Positions 17,072 through 24,505 of a DNA stretch of 64,000 bases are shown here, piece by piece. Made by a program: the position numbers and the translations under genes. This stretch comes from an uncultured Ardenticatenia bacterium (GTDB lineage Bacteria > Chloroflexota > Anaerolineae > 4572-78 > NAK82). The notes beneath the pieces were generated by a model. The model was not told where the DNA came from. It made no database searches and worked only from the letters and a program-made list of their open reading frames with translations. The stretch is from contig CAKZLO010000034.1 in the NCBI GenBank assembly GCA_937127125.1, positions 391,257 through 455,256 of the forward strand. Direction: 5' to 3'. The number at the start of each line of letters is the position of its first letter. The stretch's first letter is position 1.

Positions 17072-17797
17072 TCACTGCTTAGGTGCGGTGTCAGGGGGCT
17101 GCGGCTTCTTGGTGGGTTCTTCGGGTAACACGCGCGGGCGGCGGCGTCCGCGAATCTCCAACATGAGAAAGGCAAGCGGCACTCCCAGCAGGAGCAAGAT
17201 TCCGCAACAGAGCCAGGGATAGGAAGCATATAATACCAACGTATCCCAGAACTTGGTCCAATTGATAACAAATTCGCTGATACGTGGTGCCGCGTTTTTC
17301 TCCTGCTCTGGCTGAGGCGGTTGTGCTACCGGCTCATCAATTAACAGACCGGAGGATGCCGGTCGGGTTTGTCCCGGAATTGCTGGCGTGGCTAACACGG
17401 CAGGAGGCTGTGGCGACGGGGCTGGCACCTCGACAGGTGCAGGAGCTAACTGTTGGGGTGGTGTGGCCTCCTCCTGGGGTAACGCTTCCGGCATAGGTGC
17501 TGGGGCAGGTAGCTCAGGTGGGGTGATTTCCTCTTGAGGTAATTCCTGAGGTATTAAATCTGCAGGCAAAGGCAGCTCCACTGCCGGTTGCAACGGCGAT
17601 TCTTGGACCAAGAACGCTTCCGGTAGTGGAGACTGGTCATAAGGGAGAGCCGACTGAAAACTTGGGTGCGATGCTGTCGTGACAACAGGCTGAAACACCC
17701 CACTCAACACCAGCGCAGCAATCAACCAAGGCAGCCAATGCCTTAAGTGGCTGAACCTCTCACGCGGCGTAAGTGCCCGATGATATATGCGATTCAT
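17072..17797 (-). CDS. Proline-rich membrane-anchored protein of unknown function
   Basis: A 241-residue protein I do not recognise. A first hydrophobic helix spans about residues 20-42. Residues ~70-160 are a Pro/Glu/Ala-rich stretch with an imperfect repeat (LPQEE-TPP-LPAPAP, present twice). A second helix follows near 190-215 (ASYPWLCCGILLLLGVPLAF), then a short basic cytoplasmic tail rich in Pro and Lys. The layout suggests an extended spacer between two membrane anchors, or a signal peptide plus C-terminal anchor. The promoter's -10 box ends 8 nt before the ATG and no Shine-Dalgarno site exists, so the mRNA is probably leaderless. Confidence 0.75.
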   Translation of the reverse strand: MNRIYHRALTPRERFSHLRHWLPWLIAALVLSGVFQPVVTTASHPSFQSALPYDQSPLPEAFLVQESPLQPAVELPLPADLIPQELPQEEITPPELPAPAPMPEALPQEEATPPQQLAPAPVEVPAPSPQPPAVLATPAIPGQTRPASSGLLIDEPVAQPPQPEQEKNAAPRISEFVINWTKFWDTLVLYASYPWLCCGILLLLGVPLAFLMLEIRGRRRPRVLPEEPTKKPQPPDTAPKQ

Positions 17798-17805
17798 TAC
17801 AAATT

Positions 17806-17835
17806 ATTATACTCTGCTGTGCAGGTCAATGCCAA
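17806..17835 (-). promoter_or_regulatory. Promoter giving a leaderless transcript
   Basis: On the minus strand TTGGCA, 18 nt, TATAAT, then 8 nt to the ATG at 17797. A start of transcription 6-8 nt after the -10 box falls at or next to the start codon. Confidence 0.6.
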
Positions 17836-17931
17836 ATCGCTGGGAGGCGCACAGCGTGTCACGTCGCATGTATGGGCTCGCGTGGCGTCTCTCACTAGAT
17901 GTTTTTTACTGGATCCTGAACCGTTGCTATG

Positions 17932-18588
17932 TCATCCTTCTTCTGTCCGCGTGCTACCTGTCACATACTCTGCCATGTATTTGAGAATCAGGTAGGTGGA
18001 GAGGGCGCCCGGATCAGGATGGCCCAACGTACGTTCACCTAAGGTTCTGGCTTTGCCCACCATAGCTACCATGTCCTTAGTCCGCTCCATACCCAGCCGC
18101 GCCGCCTCAGCTATCTGTGGTAGCGCCTCCGCCAACGGGATGGAAAGCAGTTCCTGAGCGCGCGCGGCGGCTGGTTGCAGCGCATCCACCATCGTTTTAT
18201 CTCCCACCTGCGCTTTGCCGCGCTCCTGCACCGCTTGTAGTCCATCATTCAGTAAGCTTGCCAGCGCGGCAGTATCAAAGTTTTCTAGGACAGCTAGGTT
18301 GCGGGCACCGCTGCGGAAGAGGGTGCCGAACACAGCGCCCGCGGCGCCGCCCACCGAGGTTAATAACGCCATACCTACTGTCTTGAAGAGCTCATCTAGC
18401 GTCGTCGCCGACTGGCTTTCCAGCTTTTGTTGAGCTACTTCGAAGCCTCTAGCCATGCCAATGCCATGGTCGCCATCTCCAATGGCGCGGTCCGCTTCGC
18501 TGAGCAGGTCTTTACTAGCCTGCATACCACGACACATATGTAACAACATCTGAGCGGTCTCTGCAATGGTCAAACTCGTCTTTGTCAT
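17932..18588 (-). CDS. dhaL: Dihydroxyacetone kinase subunit DhaL (ADP/ATP-binding)
   Basis: The nucleotide-binding subunit of a DhaK/DhaL kinase, 218 residues, all helical. The metal-ADP site is ADRAIGDGDHGIGMARG with its conserved Asp residues. TVGMALLTSVGGAAGAVFGTLF, DKTMVDALQPAAARAQE and GHPDPGALSTYL follow the family. The open frame extends to 18675, but ATG 18588, with GAGGAGG 12 nt upstream, gives the standard N-terminus. It starts 25 nt after the dhaK stop. No PTS-type DhaM is in the window, so the phosphate donor (ATP or phosphoprotein) is not settled. Ketotetrose kinases use the same fold. Confidence 0.92.
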   Translation of the reverse strand: MTKTSLTIAETAQMLLHMCRGMQASKDLLSEADRAIGDGDHGIGMARGFEVAQQKLESQSATTLDELFKTVGMALLTSVGGAAGAVFGTLFRSGARNLAVLENFDTAALASLLNDGLQAVQERGKAQVGDKTMVDALQPAAARAQELLSIPLAEALPQIAEAARLGMERTKDMVAMVGKARTLGERTLGHPDPGALSTYLILKYMAEYVTGSTRTEEG

Positions 18589-18613
18589 AGAGCAGCTAGG
18601 CCTCCTCAGATGC

Positions 18614-19615
18614 TCATGCGCGCGTGTAACCAAATGAGCGCGCCGGCATATTATAATAACGTTTGAGCTCCTCATCTAGCTGCATCAGGCTAATGGAGAA
18701 GCCAGCCATCTCCTGAGATGTACAGAAACTCCCCATCACGGTGTCGTGCACAGCAATGCCTTCCTGTTCCAAAATCTGGCGTACCCTGCGATTCACGATG
18801 AGCAGTTCCATCATCGTGGTGGCGCCCAAGTCGTTGATCAGCAGGCAGACTTCGTCGCCGCGGCGGAAGGGCAGATCAGCTAGGATGCGCTGCATCATCT
18901 TGTCCACCAGCGCATCGGCGGGCAAAAGCTTTTCACGCGAGACACCTGCCTCGCCATGCAAGCCCATGCCAATCTCAATTTCATCAGGACCCAGAGTGAA
19001 GGTGGGCTCGCCGGTCTCTGGCAGCGAGCCAGCACTAACCGCTACTCCCATCGAGCGCACACGATCACGCGCCTTGGCGGTGACGCGATATACCTCGTCC
19101 AGGCTATCCAATGTCGCCGCTGCAGCGCCAGCTACTTTGATGACGAAAAGATCACCCGCGATGCCGCGTCGCTGATCCACGCGTTCGGGTGGAGCAGAGG
19201 CCACATCATCCCAAATGCGCACCGTGCGTGTTGCGATGCCTTCCTCGGCAGCCATCTCTGCCGCAATGTCAAAGTTCATATTATCTCCAGCGTAGTTGCC
19301 GTAGAGATACAATACCCCTTTACCCTGATTGAGCGCACGGGTTGCCGCCAGGATCACGTCTGGTGTGGGGGCGGCGAAAATGTTGCCACACGCGGCACCA
19401 TCTGCCATATTGTCACCGATAAAACCGTGGAAGAGAGGCTCGTGACCGCTCCCGCCACCGATCAGCAGGCCCACCTTGTCTTGTGGCAGCTCCGTTTTCA
19501 CCAGAGCATTGACACCCTCCAATTTGCGGATGCGGCCGTGATAGGCTAACATCAATCCCTCCAATAGCTCTGGAACTACATTCCGAGGATCGTTGATGAT
19601 CTTCTTCGCTTTCAT
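18614..19615 (-). CDS. dhaK: Dihydroxyacetone kinase subunit DhaK (substrate-binding)
   Basis: The substrate-binding subunit, 333 residues, that holds dihydroxyacetone as a hemiaminal on a histidine. That residue is H220 in [11 protein letters not shown], and [15 protein letters not shown] at 53-67 forms the substrate pocket. [14 protein letters not shown] and [15 protein letters not shown] are also conserved. Two ATGs are possible. The first (19624) is directly adjacent to GGAGGG, whereas the second (19615) has the usual 10-nt spacing, so 19615 is preferred. It forms an operon with dhaL. The real substrate could be another short ketose, because erythrulose kinases share these features. Confidence 0.92.
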   Translation of the reverse strand: MKAKKIINDPRNVVPELLEGLMLAYHGRIRKLEGVNALVKTELPQDKVGLLIGGGSGHEPLFHGFIGDNMADGAACGNIFAAPTPDVILAATRALNQGKGVLYLYGNYAGDNMNFDIAAEMAAEEGIATRTVRIWDDVASAPPERVDQRRGIAGDLFVIKVAGAAAATLDSLDEVYRVTAKARDRVRSMGVAVSAGSLPETGEPTFTLGPDEIEIGMGLHGEAGVSREKLLPADALVDKMMQRILADLPFRRGDEVCLLINDLGATTMMELLIVNRRVRQILEQEGIAVHDTVMGSFCTSQEMAGFSISLMQLDEELKRYYNMPARSFGYTRA

Positions 19616-19686
19616 TGTTTTCATCCCTCCTTCAACGTGCGTTTACGATCTGGACGCTGGATGTTTAGCTCCTACTCTTGTGTACG

Positions 19687-20364
19687 TTATTTACCGCCGG
19701 CTGTTGGCGTAGATATGCGTGTCAGCGTTGGGGTGCGCGTTTCTGTGGGCGTGTATGTTGGCCGTGGTGTGGGGGTCTGTGTTGGTGTACGTGTGGGTCG
19801 CGGCGTGAAGGTCGGCGTGACAGTTTTTGTTAGGGTTGCGGTCTTTGTTGGTGTGTGCCTGGCGGTGGGCGGCGGAGTTGCCGTATAAGTGGGTGAGGGA
19901 GACGCATAAAGGAATGTCACTCTCAACATATATGCCTGCCCACCGCTCACCCGATTTACATGCACCTGATAAATGCCTGGCGGTGGTTCAAGGAAGAAGC
20001 ATCTCTGCTCAGTCTCAGACGGATAGTGTTTGGGTGCGCAGAGGAACTTGTTAGCCGACAATGGCTGACTGGGTTGCACGATCAGATCAAAGTCTCGATG
20101 ACCTTCCTGCCAGGGAAAGAACAGATGTAGATCCAACTCTCGCAGACCTGGGGGCACTTGGAGCGTATAGGTGTGTCGATCCTCTCCCGGGCAGAACTCG
20201 CCCTCGGTGTCGCCCTGAACAAGTACTTGCACCTGTTGCCCGAGGCAGGGCAGCGGTGTTGCTGTGGCAGTGGCAGGTGATGGTGGCCCCGTCACCAGGT
20301 AGCTACATGTGGCGATGTTGTCGTTAGTGTCTCGATCATGGGCCAGACGTGCTTCAGCATACAT
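19687..20364 (-). CDS. Secreted-protein C-terminal part with Thr-Pro-rich tail (probably severed by a frameshift)
   Basis: This frame begins at an ATG 1 nt after the stop of the gene upstream and has no signal peptide. Residues 1-20 ([20 protein letters not shown]) look like the last strands of a beta-sandwich that starts in the previous frame. A middle domain with [20 protein letters not shown] resembles a pre-peptidase C-terminal (PPC) type beta domain. The last ~75 residues are a Thr/Pro-rich low-complexity tail. In the same frame upstream, [14 protein letters not shown] would join smoothly to the previous gene at a run of five G. So it is most likely the 3' half of one broken gene. If translated alone it would depend on stop-start coupling. 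Confidence 0.7.
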   Translation of the reverse strand: MYAEARLAHDRDTNDNIATCSYLVTGPPSPATATATPLPCLGQQVQVLVQGDTEGEFCPGEDRHTYTLQVPPGLRELDLHLFFPWQEGHRDFDLIVQPSQPLSANKFLCAPKHYPSETEQRCFFLEPPPGIYQVHVNRVSGGQAYMLRVTFLYASPSPTYTATPPPTARHTPTKTATLTKTVTPTFTPRPTRTPTQTPTPRPTYTPTETRTPTLTRISTPTAGGK

Positions 20365-20365
20365 G

Positions 20366-21433
20366 CTATCTATAGTCCCCCGTGAGGATGCATTCGGGTG
20401 GTCCATCAACCGCGAAGACGGTGGTATCGCGATCGATCTGGTCATTGCCAGGGATCCAGTAACAGGTGCGCGTGTTGCATTCGCGGTTGGTGAACGTGAT
20501 GTCGCCACTGTAGGCATTCCATACCTCTACCCATTCGTTGTAAGTGCCTTTGGTGATGTTGTGTTCCCACACGTATTTGTAGCCTGCGTATGGTCCACGC
20601 TGGACGGTGAAGCTGTCTCCATCACTCAGCAGACGCACATATCCTTCAGAGGGTTGGCTGTCGATGCCGTTGTGATTCTTCGTCACGCCGCTCAGATCGA
20701 TCAGTGCTCCTACGTTGCTCCACTCCAGTGTGATACCCGTGCCGCTGGGCCGCAAGAAAGGTTCGAGCAAATCGCAGCGGTTATCGTTGTATTGGGTGCG
20801 ACATTGTTCGATCGCTGCATCAGTGATCCAGACACCTGGATAGCTCAAGCTGGGTATATCGTACCTGCTGAGGAGGAGCTTGTGGCCACCATTGCGTTGC
20901 AGGTAAATGTAGAGGCCGAAGTTGCGACTGTAAGAGTTAGGTTGGTATTCAAGCGCTCTGTTGGCATTCCGGTAATTGTCGACTTCGGCGCTGACGCTGC
21001 CCTGCTGGCAGTCTTTGATAGTGGTCCGTACGTTGGGGGCATAGCGGCAATCCTCGATGAAGTAGTTGTCACATTGGTTGGCACACACCGACAGCTGGCC
21101 CAAGATCATCTGCCAGCACTGCATAGTGTACCCACCCGGCGCGTCAACAAGCTCTGCGGCCACGCTTAGTAGAAGCTCGGCGGCGGTGCGCCATGCGGCC
21201 TGATTGCAGCCAGTCAGATTGTAAGCAGAGTCATACCAGGCATAGTAATTGTTGCGCCCGGCCAGGAAGTGCTGGTGGGCCAAGCAATTGACGAGACACG
21301 CATTATGCAGGCATTGTGGACTGTTGCCCTGAGCGGAAGCAGGTCGGGGTTGTAGCCATAAGGCGCTCCACGCTCCGCTGAGCAAAAGACATGACAGCGT
21401 CGCGATGCCAAGGCATGACCCGTATCGTAGCAT
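20366..21433 (-). CDS. Exported cysteine-rich protein, N-terminal part
   Basis: A 355-residue exported protein of unknown function. A signal peptide covers about residues 1-36 (hydrophobic core, cleavage near PASAQG). A region with many cysteines follows (CLHNACLVNCLAHQHFLAG, CWQMILGQLSVCANQCDNY), which suggests disulfides. The C-terminal third is beta-rich, with DGDSFTVQRGPYAGYKYVWE and VFAVDGPPECILTGDYR just before the stop. The second ATG (21433) has GGAG 9 nt upstream; the first, 21442, is too close to it. A frameshift in the GGGGG run near the end would continue it into the next frame. I do not recognise the family. Confidence 0.72.
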   Translation of the reverse strand: MLRYGSCLGIATLSCLLLSGAWSALWLQPRPASAQGNSPQCLHNACLVNCLAHQHFLAGRNNYYAWYDSAYNLTGCNQAAWRTAAELLLSVAAELVDAPGGYTMQCWQMILGQLSVCANQCDNYFIEDCRYAPNVRTTIKDCQQGSVSAEVDNYRNANRALEYQPNSYSRNFGLYIYLQRNGGHKLLLSRYDIPSLSYPGVWITDAAIEQCRTQYNDNRCDLLEPFLRPSGTGITLEWSNVGALIDLSGVTKNHNGIDSQPSEGYVRLLSDGDSFTVQRGPYAGYKYVWEHNITKGTYNEWVEVWNAYSGDITFTNRECNTRTCYWIPGNDQIDRDTTVFAVDGPPECILTGDYR

Positions 21434-21500
21434 AACCTTCATCTCCTCGGTGAGACTTATCTGGCCCGCAAAAGATGTGCTCGCGGGATCGTTGCTGGAC

Positions 21501-22178
21501 TTAGACCCCTTCTTCTACGAACGGCAGCACCATATTAACCAGCAAATGAATAAGCTCCTCACGCACCTTCTTGAAGTGTATCAGAGTCTGGCGCTCAGCC
21601 TCATCACCATTGCCGGCCAGGATGGCGTCCATAATAGCTTTATGCTCACTATTGGCCCGGTCTATGCGACTGAGAATGGTGGTGAAGCCGATACGCACTC
21701 GGTTCCACTGATCATTTAAGTTCCAAATGAGCTTTTGTGCCCGTTTGTTATCCGCCATAGCGAAAATCGCATCATGGAAGCGGTGGTCGGCTTGTATCCA
21801 AGCTGCAGTGTCATGGTTGGCGGCAGCTCGGCACATGTCATCAAAGGCCTGCCGAAGAGCAGTGCGTCTCTCCTCGTCTGTACAGGTAGCTGCTTTGCGG
21901 GCCACCATGCCTTCTACTACTTCTTTGATATCGAAGATCTCTTGGATGTCCTTCAACGAGAGTGTATGCACCCGCCAGCCACGCCGAGCCTCGTAGATGA
22001 GCAAGCTTTCCTTCTCCAGGCGATGGAACGCCTCACGCACAGGGGTACGGCTGATGCCAAGCTCCTTTGCGACGCGAGTATCCGTGATGTATTCGCCGGG
22101 CTTGAAACCCCTATTGATGATTCTGTTCTTGACAAATTCGTAAGCTTGTTGCTGGCACGTGGTAGTTGAGCTCACCAT
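21501..22178 (-). CDS. GntR-family transcriptional regulator (FCD/FadR subfamily)
   Basis: A 225-residue DNA-binding repressor or activator. The winged helix is N-terminal: QQAYEFVKNRIINRGFKPGE, then VAKELGISRTPVREAFHRLE, the GntR signature. The C-terminal FCD ligand domain is all helical; Asp and His residues in QADHRFHDAIFAMADN and the His in ANSEHKAIMDA would bind a metal, as in metal-dependent FCD members. ATG 22178 has a GGTG Shine-Dalgarno site; the open frame extends 7 codons further. It is transcribed divergently from the transporter-transketolase operon. GTATAC motifs in the shared promoter region fit the operator type of this family, so it probably controls that operon in response to a sugar acid or pentose derivative. 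Confidence 0.92.
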   Translation of the reverse strand: MVSSTTTCQQQAYEFVKNRIINRGFKPGEYITDTRVAKELGISRTPVREAFHRLEKESLLIYEARRGWRVHTLSLKDIQEIFDIKEVVEGMVARKAATCTDEERRTALRQAFDDMCRAAANHDTAAWIQADHRFHDAIFAMADNKRAQKLIWNLNDQWNRVRIGFTTILSRIDRANSEHKAIMDAILAGNGDEAERQTLIHFKKVREELIHLLVNMVLPFVEEGV

Positions 22179-22213
22179 TAGACACCTGCCCTGTGGCATG
22201 GAGGTTAACTGAC

Positions 22214-22242
22214 ATTATAGTATGACAACAGACATAAGTCAA
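22214..22242 (-). promoter_or_regulatory. Promoter of the GntR regulator gene
   Basis: On the minus strand TTGACT, 17 nt, TATAAT, about 35 nt before the regulator's start codon. It is back to back with the strong plus-strand promoter at 22277. Confidence 0.65.
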
Positions 22243-22263
22243 GAGCCCTTTGTATTCAGAATT

Positions 22264-22292
22264 GTATACTTTAATATTGACAGGCAGTATAC
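22264..22292. promoter_or_regulatory. Paired GTATAC operator candidates
   Basis: Two GTATAC palindromes (22264-22269 and 22287-22292), 23 bp apart, sit just before and inside the plus-strand promoter. GntR/FCD regulators often bind palindromes with GTATAC-like cores. The second copy lies in the -35/-10 spacer, so binding would repress. Confidence 0.45.
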
Positions 22293-22305
22293 ACTATGGT
22301 ATAAT
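22277..22305 (+). promoter_or_regulatory. Consensus sigma-70 promoter of the transporter-transketolase operon
   Basis: TTGACA (22277-22282), 17 nt, TATAAT (22300-22305): both hexamers are perfect. Transcription would begin near 22312, giving a leader of about 225 nt. Confidence 0.75.
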
Positions 22306-22354
22306 ATCATCAGTATTGATTAGGTGTTGAGCTTCTGTTGAACCTTTGTACCCA

Positions 22355-22456
22355 GTGGTCTGGCAGAGTCTTCGGACGTAAGCCGGGCGTTACTGAACCT
22401 GAGGATTGCTCACAGTCCTGTGCAATCCCTGTCTGCCGTAGCCAGAAGGGGGTGAT
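22355..22456 (+). ncRNA. Structured 5' leader RNA, candidate cis-regulatory element
   Basis: An outer stem GGCAGA/TCTGCC (22362-22367 with 22432-22437) can enclose a strong hairpin GGATTGC/GCAATCC (22403-22409 with 22422-22428, with inner CACA/TGTG pairing) and a weaker GTAA/TTAC hairpin (22378-22393). The region ends in AAGGGGGTGAT, an extended Shine-Dalgarno site with one mismatch. I do not recognise it as any riboswitch class known to me. Folding was done by eye. Confidence 0.4.
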
Positions 22457-22540
22457 GTGAAACGCAAAGTCAAGGTAATAAGACTAAGTGTCGTGTTGAT
22501 GAACCTTTTTCATGCTTTGTCAAGGAGGGATAAAGAATGA
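22457..22540 (+). CDS. Possible 27-codon leader peptide
   Basis: A GTG start 4 nt after the extended Shine-Dalgarno sequence begins a frame encoding MKRKVKVIRLSVVLMNLFHA and a short basic end. Its TGA overlaps the ATG of the next gene (ATGA). The basic N-terminus plus hydrophobic core could be a small membrane peptide, or the frame could serve only to couple translation. It may also be chance. Confidence 0.3.
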   Translation: MKRKVKVIRLSVVLMNLFHALSRRDKE

Positions 22541-22941
22541 AAACCAAGAACTTCAGCCGACGCGAGTTCCTACGCCTCAGCGCCCTGGTGGCGGCAGGTC
22601 TGGCAGCTGGGAGATACATCCAAACCGATCAACCCACACTGGGGACTACTGAAGCGCTGGCTGCTGCACCCCCCGCTGCTGAAGAAGTCACCTTGGATGT
22701 TATGGCGCCGGCGCCTGAGTATGCCAACGCGTATCGGGAAATCTGGAACGTCTTCGAATCAAAGAATCCCGGCATCAAGATCAACCTGTTCTCAATCAAT
22801 GAAGACACCAAAGCTGCCTATGAGGCCAAAATCGCGGCAGGTCAGCTGCCAGCGATGGAAAACACTCAAGATCTCCAGATCACGGCCAACAAAACCAACT
22901 ACCAGATGTTCCTGAATTTGGGCGAGATCGGTTTCCCTTGA
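22537..22941 (+). pseudogene. Sugar ABC transporter substrate-binding protein, N-terminal remnant
   Basis: The first 134 residues of a carbohydrate ABC transporter binding protein; intact members have about 400-450. A Tat-type signal (SRREFLRLSALVAAGLAAG) is followed by the first lobe's start, EVTLDVMAPAPEYANAYREI, and FESKNPGIKINLFSI. The frame then runs into FLNLGEIGFP and a stop, right where permease sequence begins. Thus two thirds of this gene, a first permease gene and half of a second permease gene appear to be deleted. The start has a good AAGGAGGG site and the operon promoter is intact, so the fragment is probably expressed but useless for uptake. Confidence 0.85.
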
Positions 22942-23306
22942 TGATCATGACCTCTTTTATAAGTGCAATCCCCAAGGAAATCGAGGAGGCAGCCCAGCTG
23001 GATGGGGCCAGCCAGATGCAATACATGCGGTATATCTTGTTCCCGCTTCTGAAGGTGCCTATTGCCAGCTTAGTGGTAATTATGTTGCCGCAGTTCTGGA
23101 ATCAGTTCCTGGAGCCTTTCGTCTATCTGGATCAAAATAATACGACGCTGTTGCCGTTGATCCAAAATCTCTCGGGCGTATACTCGACAAACTTTCAGAT
23201 ACTATACACGGCGATTTTTGTTTCCATACTTCCTCTGGCAATAGTTTATCTGGTCTTCCGCCGGTTCTTCATCGAGGGGGCGATGGCCGGTGCAGTTAAG
23301 GGGTAG
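22938..23306 (+). pseudogene. Sugar ABC transporter permease (MalG-like), C-terminal remnant
   Basis: The last ~122 residues of an inner-membrane permease of a carbohydrate ABC importer. The EAA loop that docks with the ATPase is complete: IPKEIEEAAQLDGASQMQYM. Two further helices and the standard ending FRRFFIEGAMAGAVKG follow. The N-terminal helices are missing. Reading starts at a TTG within the fusion point without a Shine-Dalgarno site, in a different frame from the binding-protein fragment. The sequence TTTCCC at the junction (22932-22937) fits both parents and may mark a short-homology deletion. Confidence 0.85.
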
Positions 23307-23398
23307 ACTTTTGCTCGTGATAAGATCCTGCCCGGGACAAGGGGGCGCTTTAAATTGTGTTATCAAATCAGAGCCAGACTACGGAGGAACTAGAATTA

Positions 23399-24496
23399 AT
23401 GAAAACACAGATGACTAAATCTACTCGCCAAGAAGCTCGCGTTGGACAAGAACGTTATCTCGACCCGTTCGATGTGTCTCTTTTTTGGAAGCCTTTCCGC
23501 GAAAACACCCGGCAGCGCTACGATGTATTACCGTTTCACGCTGACTATCCAGAGCTGCTCAGGAGCTGTGAGGTTCTCGCGTACCTGATCCGCAGTTACA
23601 CCGTGTGGGAAATGACCTGCGGGGCGTTGGGCCATCCCGGAGGCAGCTTTTCAGAGGCCGAATGTCTGGCAGTTCTCTTCAACTATGTGCTCCGTTTCGA
23701 TCCGCAAGATCCCGAGTGGCCTATGCGCGACGTGTTCTATCTCTCCAAGTGCCACGCTGTACCTGGCTTGTACACTGTTCTGGCGCTTTTCCGGTATTTC
23801 CCAATCCAGAAACTCAAGTTCTACGGCGCCTGGGGGTCAGGTCTTGAGTCGCATCCGGACTGCTTGATGACACCTGGCATCGAGGTCAGTGGCGGTTCGT
23901 TAGGCCAGATCCCAGGTGTGGCTGTGGGGCGCGCCTTGGGTATTCGTTACAACGGGCCGGACCATAATGACCGGATTGTGTATGTCCTAATCGGCGATGG
24001 GGAGTGCAACGAGGGGTCTGTTTGGGAGGCTTTTATGGCAGCTGGTCACTGGAAGCTCGACAACCTCGTGGCAATCATCGATTATAACAAGGTTGAAGCT
24101 AAGGGGTTCCTCAGCCAGGACATGAGCATCGAACCCTTAGTAGATAAGCTGAAGGCCTTTAATTTCCAAGTCTTCGAAGCTCAGAATGGCCACGATGTTG
24201 CCGAGCTAGTGGATATCTTCAACTGTATCATTGCACAGCGAAGAGGAAAGCCCATAGCGTTAATCTTGAACACGATCAAGGGTAAGAAGGTACGCGAGTG
24301 TCAGTACAACCCGAACTGGCATACGTCGGCGCCGCGCGATGTAGAGAAAGCTGGAATTTGGTTGGAGGAGTTGTGGGAGCAAGACGGTAGACGACTGGGC
24401 ATTCCCAAGGAGTTTCACCTAGCTCTGAAGCAGGCCATTGAGATTGTACCACCTGCTCATGGAAACCCCGATGAGATTGTTGAACGGCAGGCGTAG
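23399..24496 (+). CDS. Transketolase, N-terminal (TPP-binding) subunit
   Basis: The 365-residue first half of a split transketolase, carrying thiamine diphosphate. The TPP/Mg site is IGDGECNEGSVWEAFMAAG plus AIIDYNK. CGALGHPGGSFSEAE and SKCHAVPGLYTVLALF give the conserved His residues. GGAGG 11 nt before the ATG at 23399 decides the start; the frame is open back to 23357. It is followed after 9 nt by the C-terminal subunit. Split transketolases occur in normal pentose metabolism but also in dedicated sugar pathways (apulose-4-phosphate, sulfosugars). The GntR gene and the transporter remnants suggest a dedicated catabolic role here, which is inference. Confidence 0.92.
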   Translation: MKTQMTKSTRQEARVGQERYLDPFDVSLFWKPFRENTRQRYDVLPFHADYPELLRSCEVLAYLIRSYTVWEMTCGALGHPGGSFSEAECLAVLFNYVLRFDPQDPEWPMRDVFYLSKCHAVPGLYTVLALFRYFPIQKLKFYGAWGSGLESHPDCLMTPGIEVSGGSLGQIPGVAVGRALGIRYNGPDHNDRIVYVLIGDGECNEGSVWEAFMAAGHWKLDNLVAIIDYNKVEAKGFLSQDMSIEPLVDKLKAFNFQVFEAQNGHDVAELVDIFNCIIAQRRGKPIALILNTIKGKKVRECQYNPNWHTSAPRDVEKAGIWLEELWEQDGRRLGIPKEFHLALKQAIEIVPPAHGNPDEIVERQA

Positions 24497-24505
24497 GAGG
24501 AAAGC

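Noticed and set aside
19690-19900. GTGTGGGTGT-like repeats resembling a CRISPR or minisatellite
   Set aside because: They encode the Thr-Pro tail of a secreted protein; there are no regular unit lengths or spacers.
20309-21169. A 286-codon plus-strand open frame
   Set aside because: It runs opposite the exported cysteine-rich protein, whose signal peptide and codon pattern are convincing.
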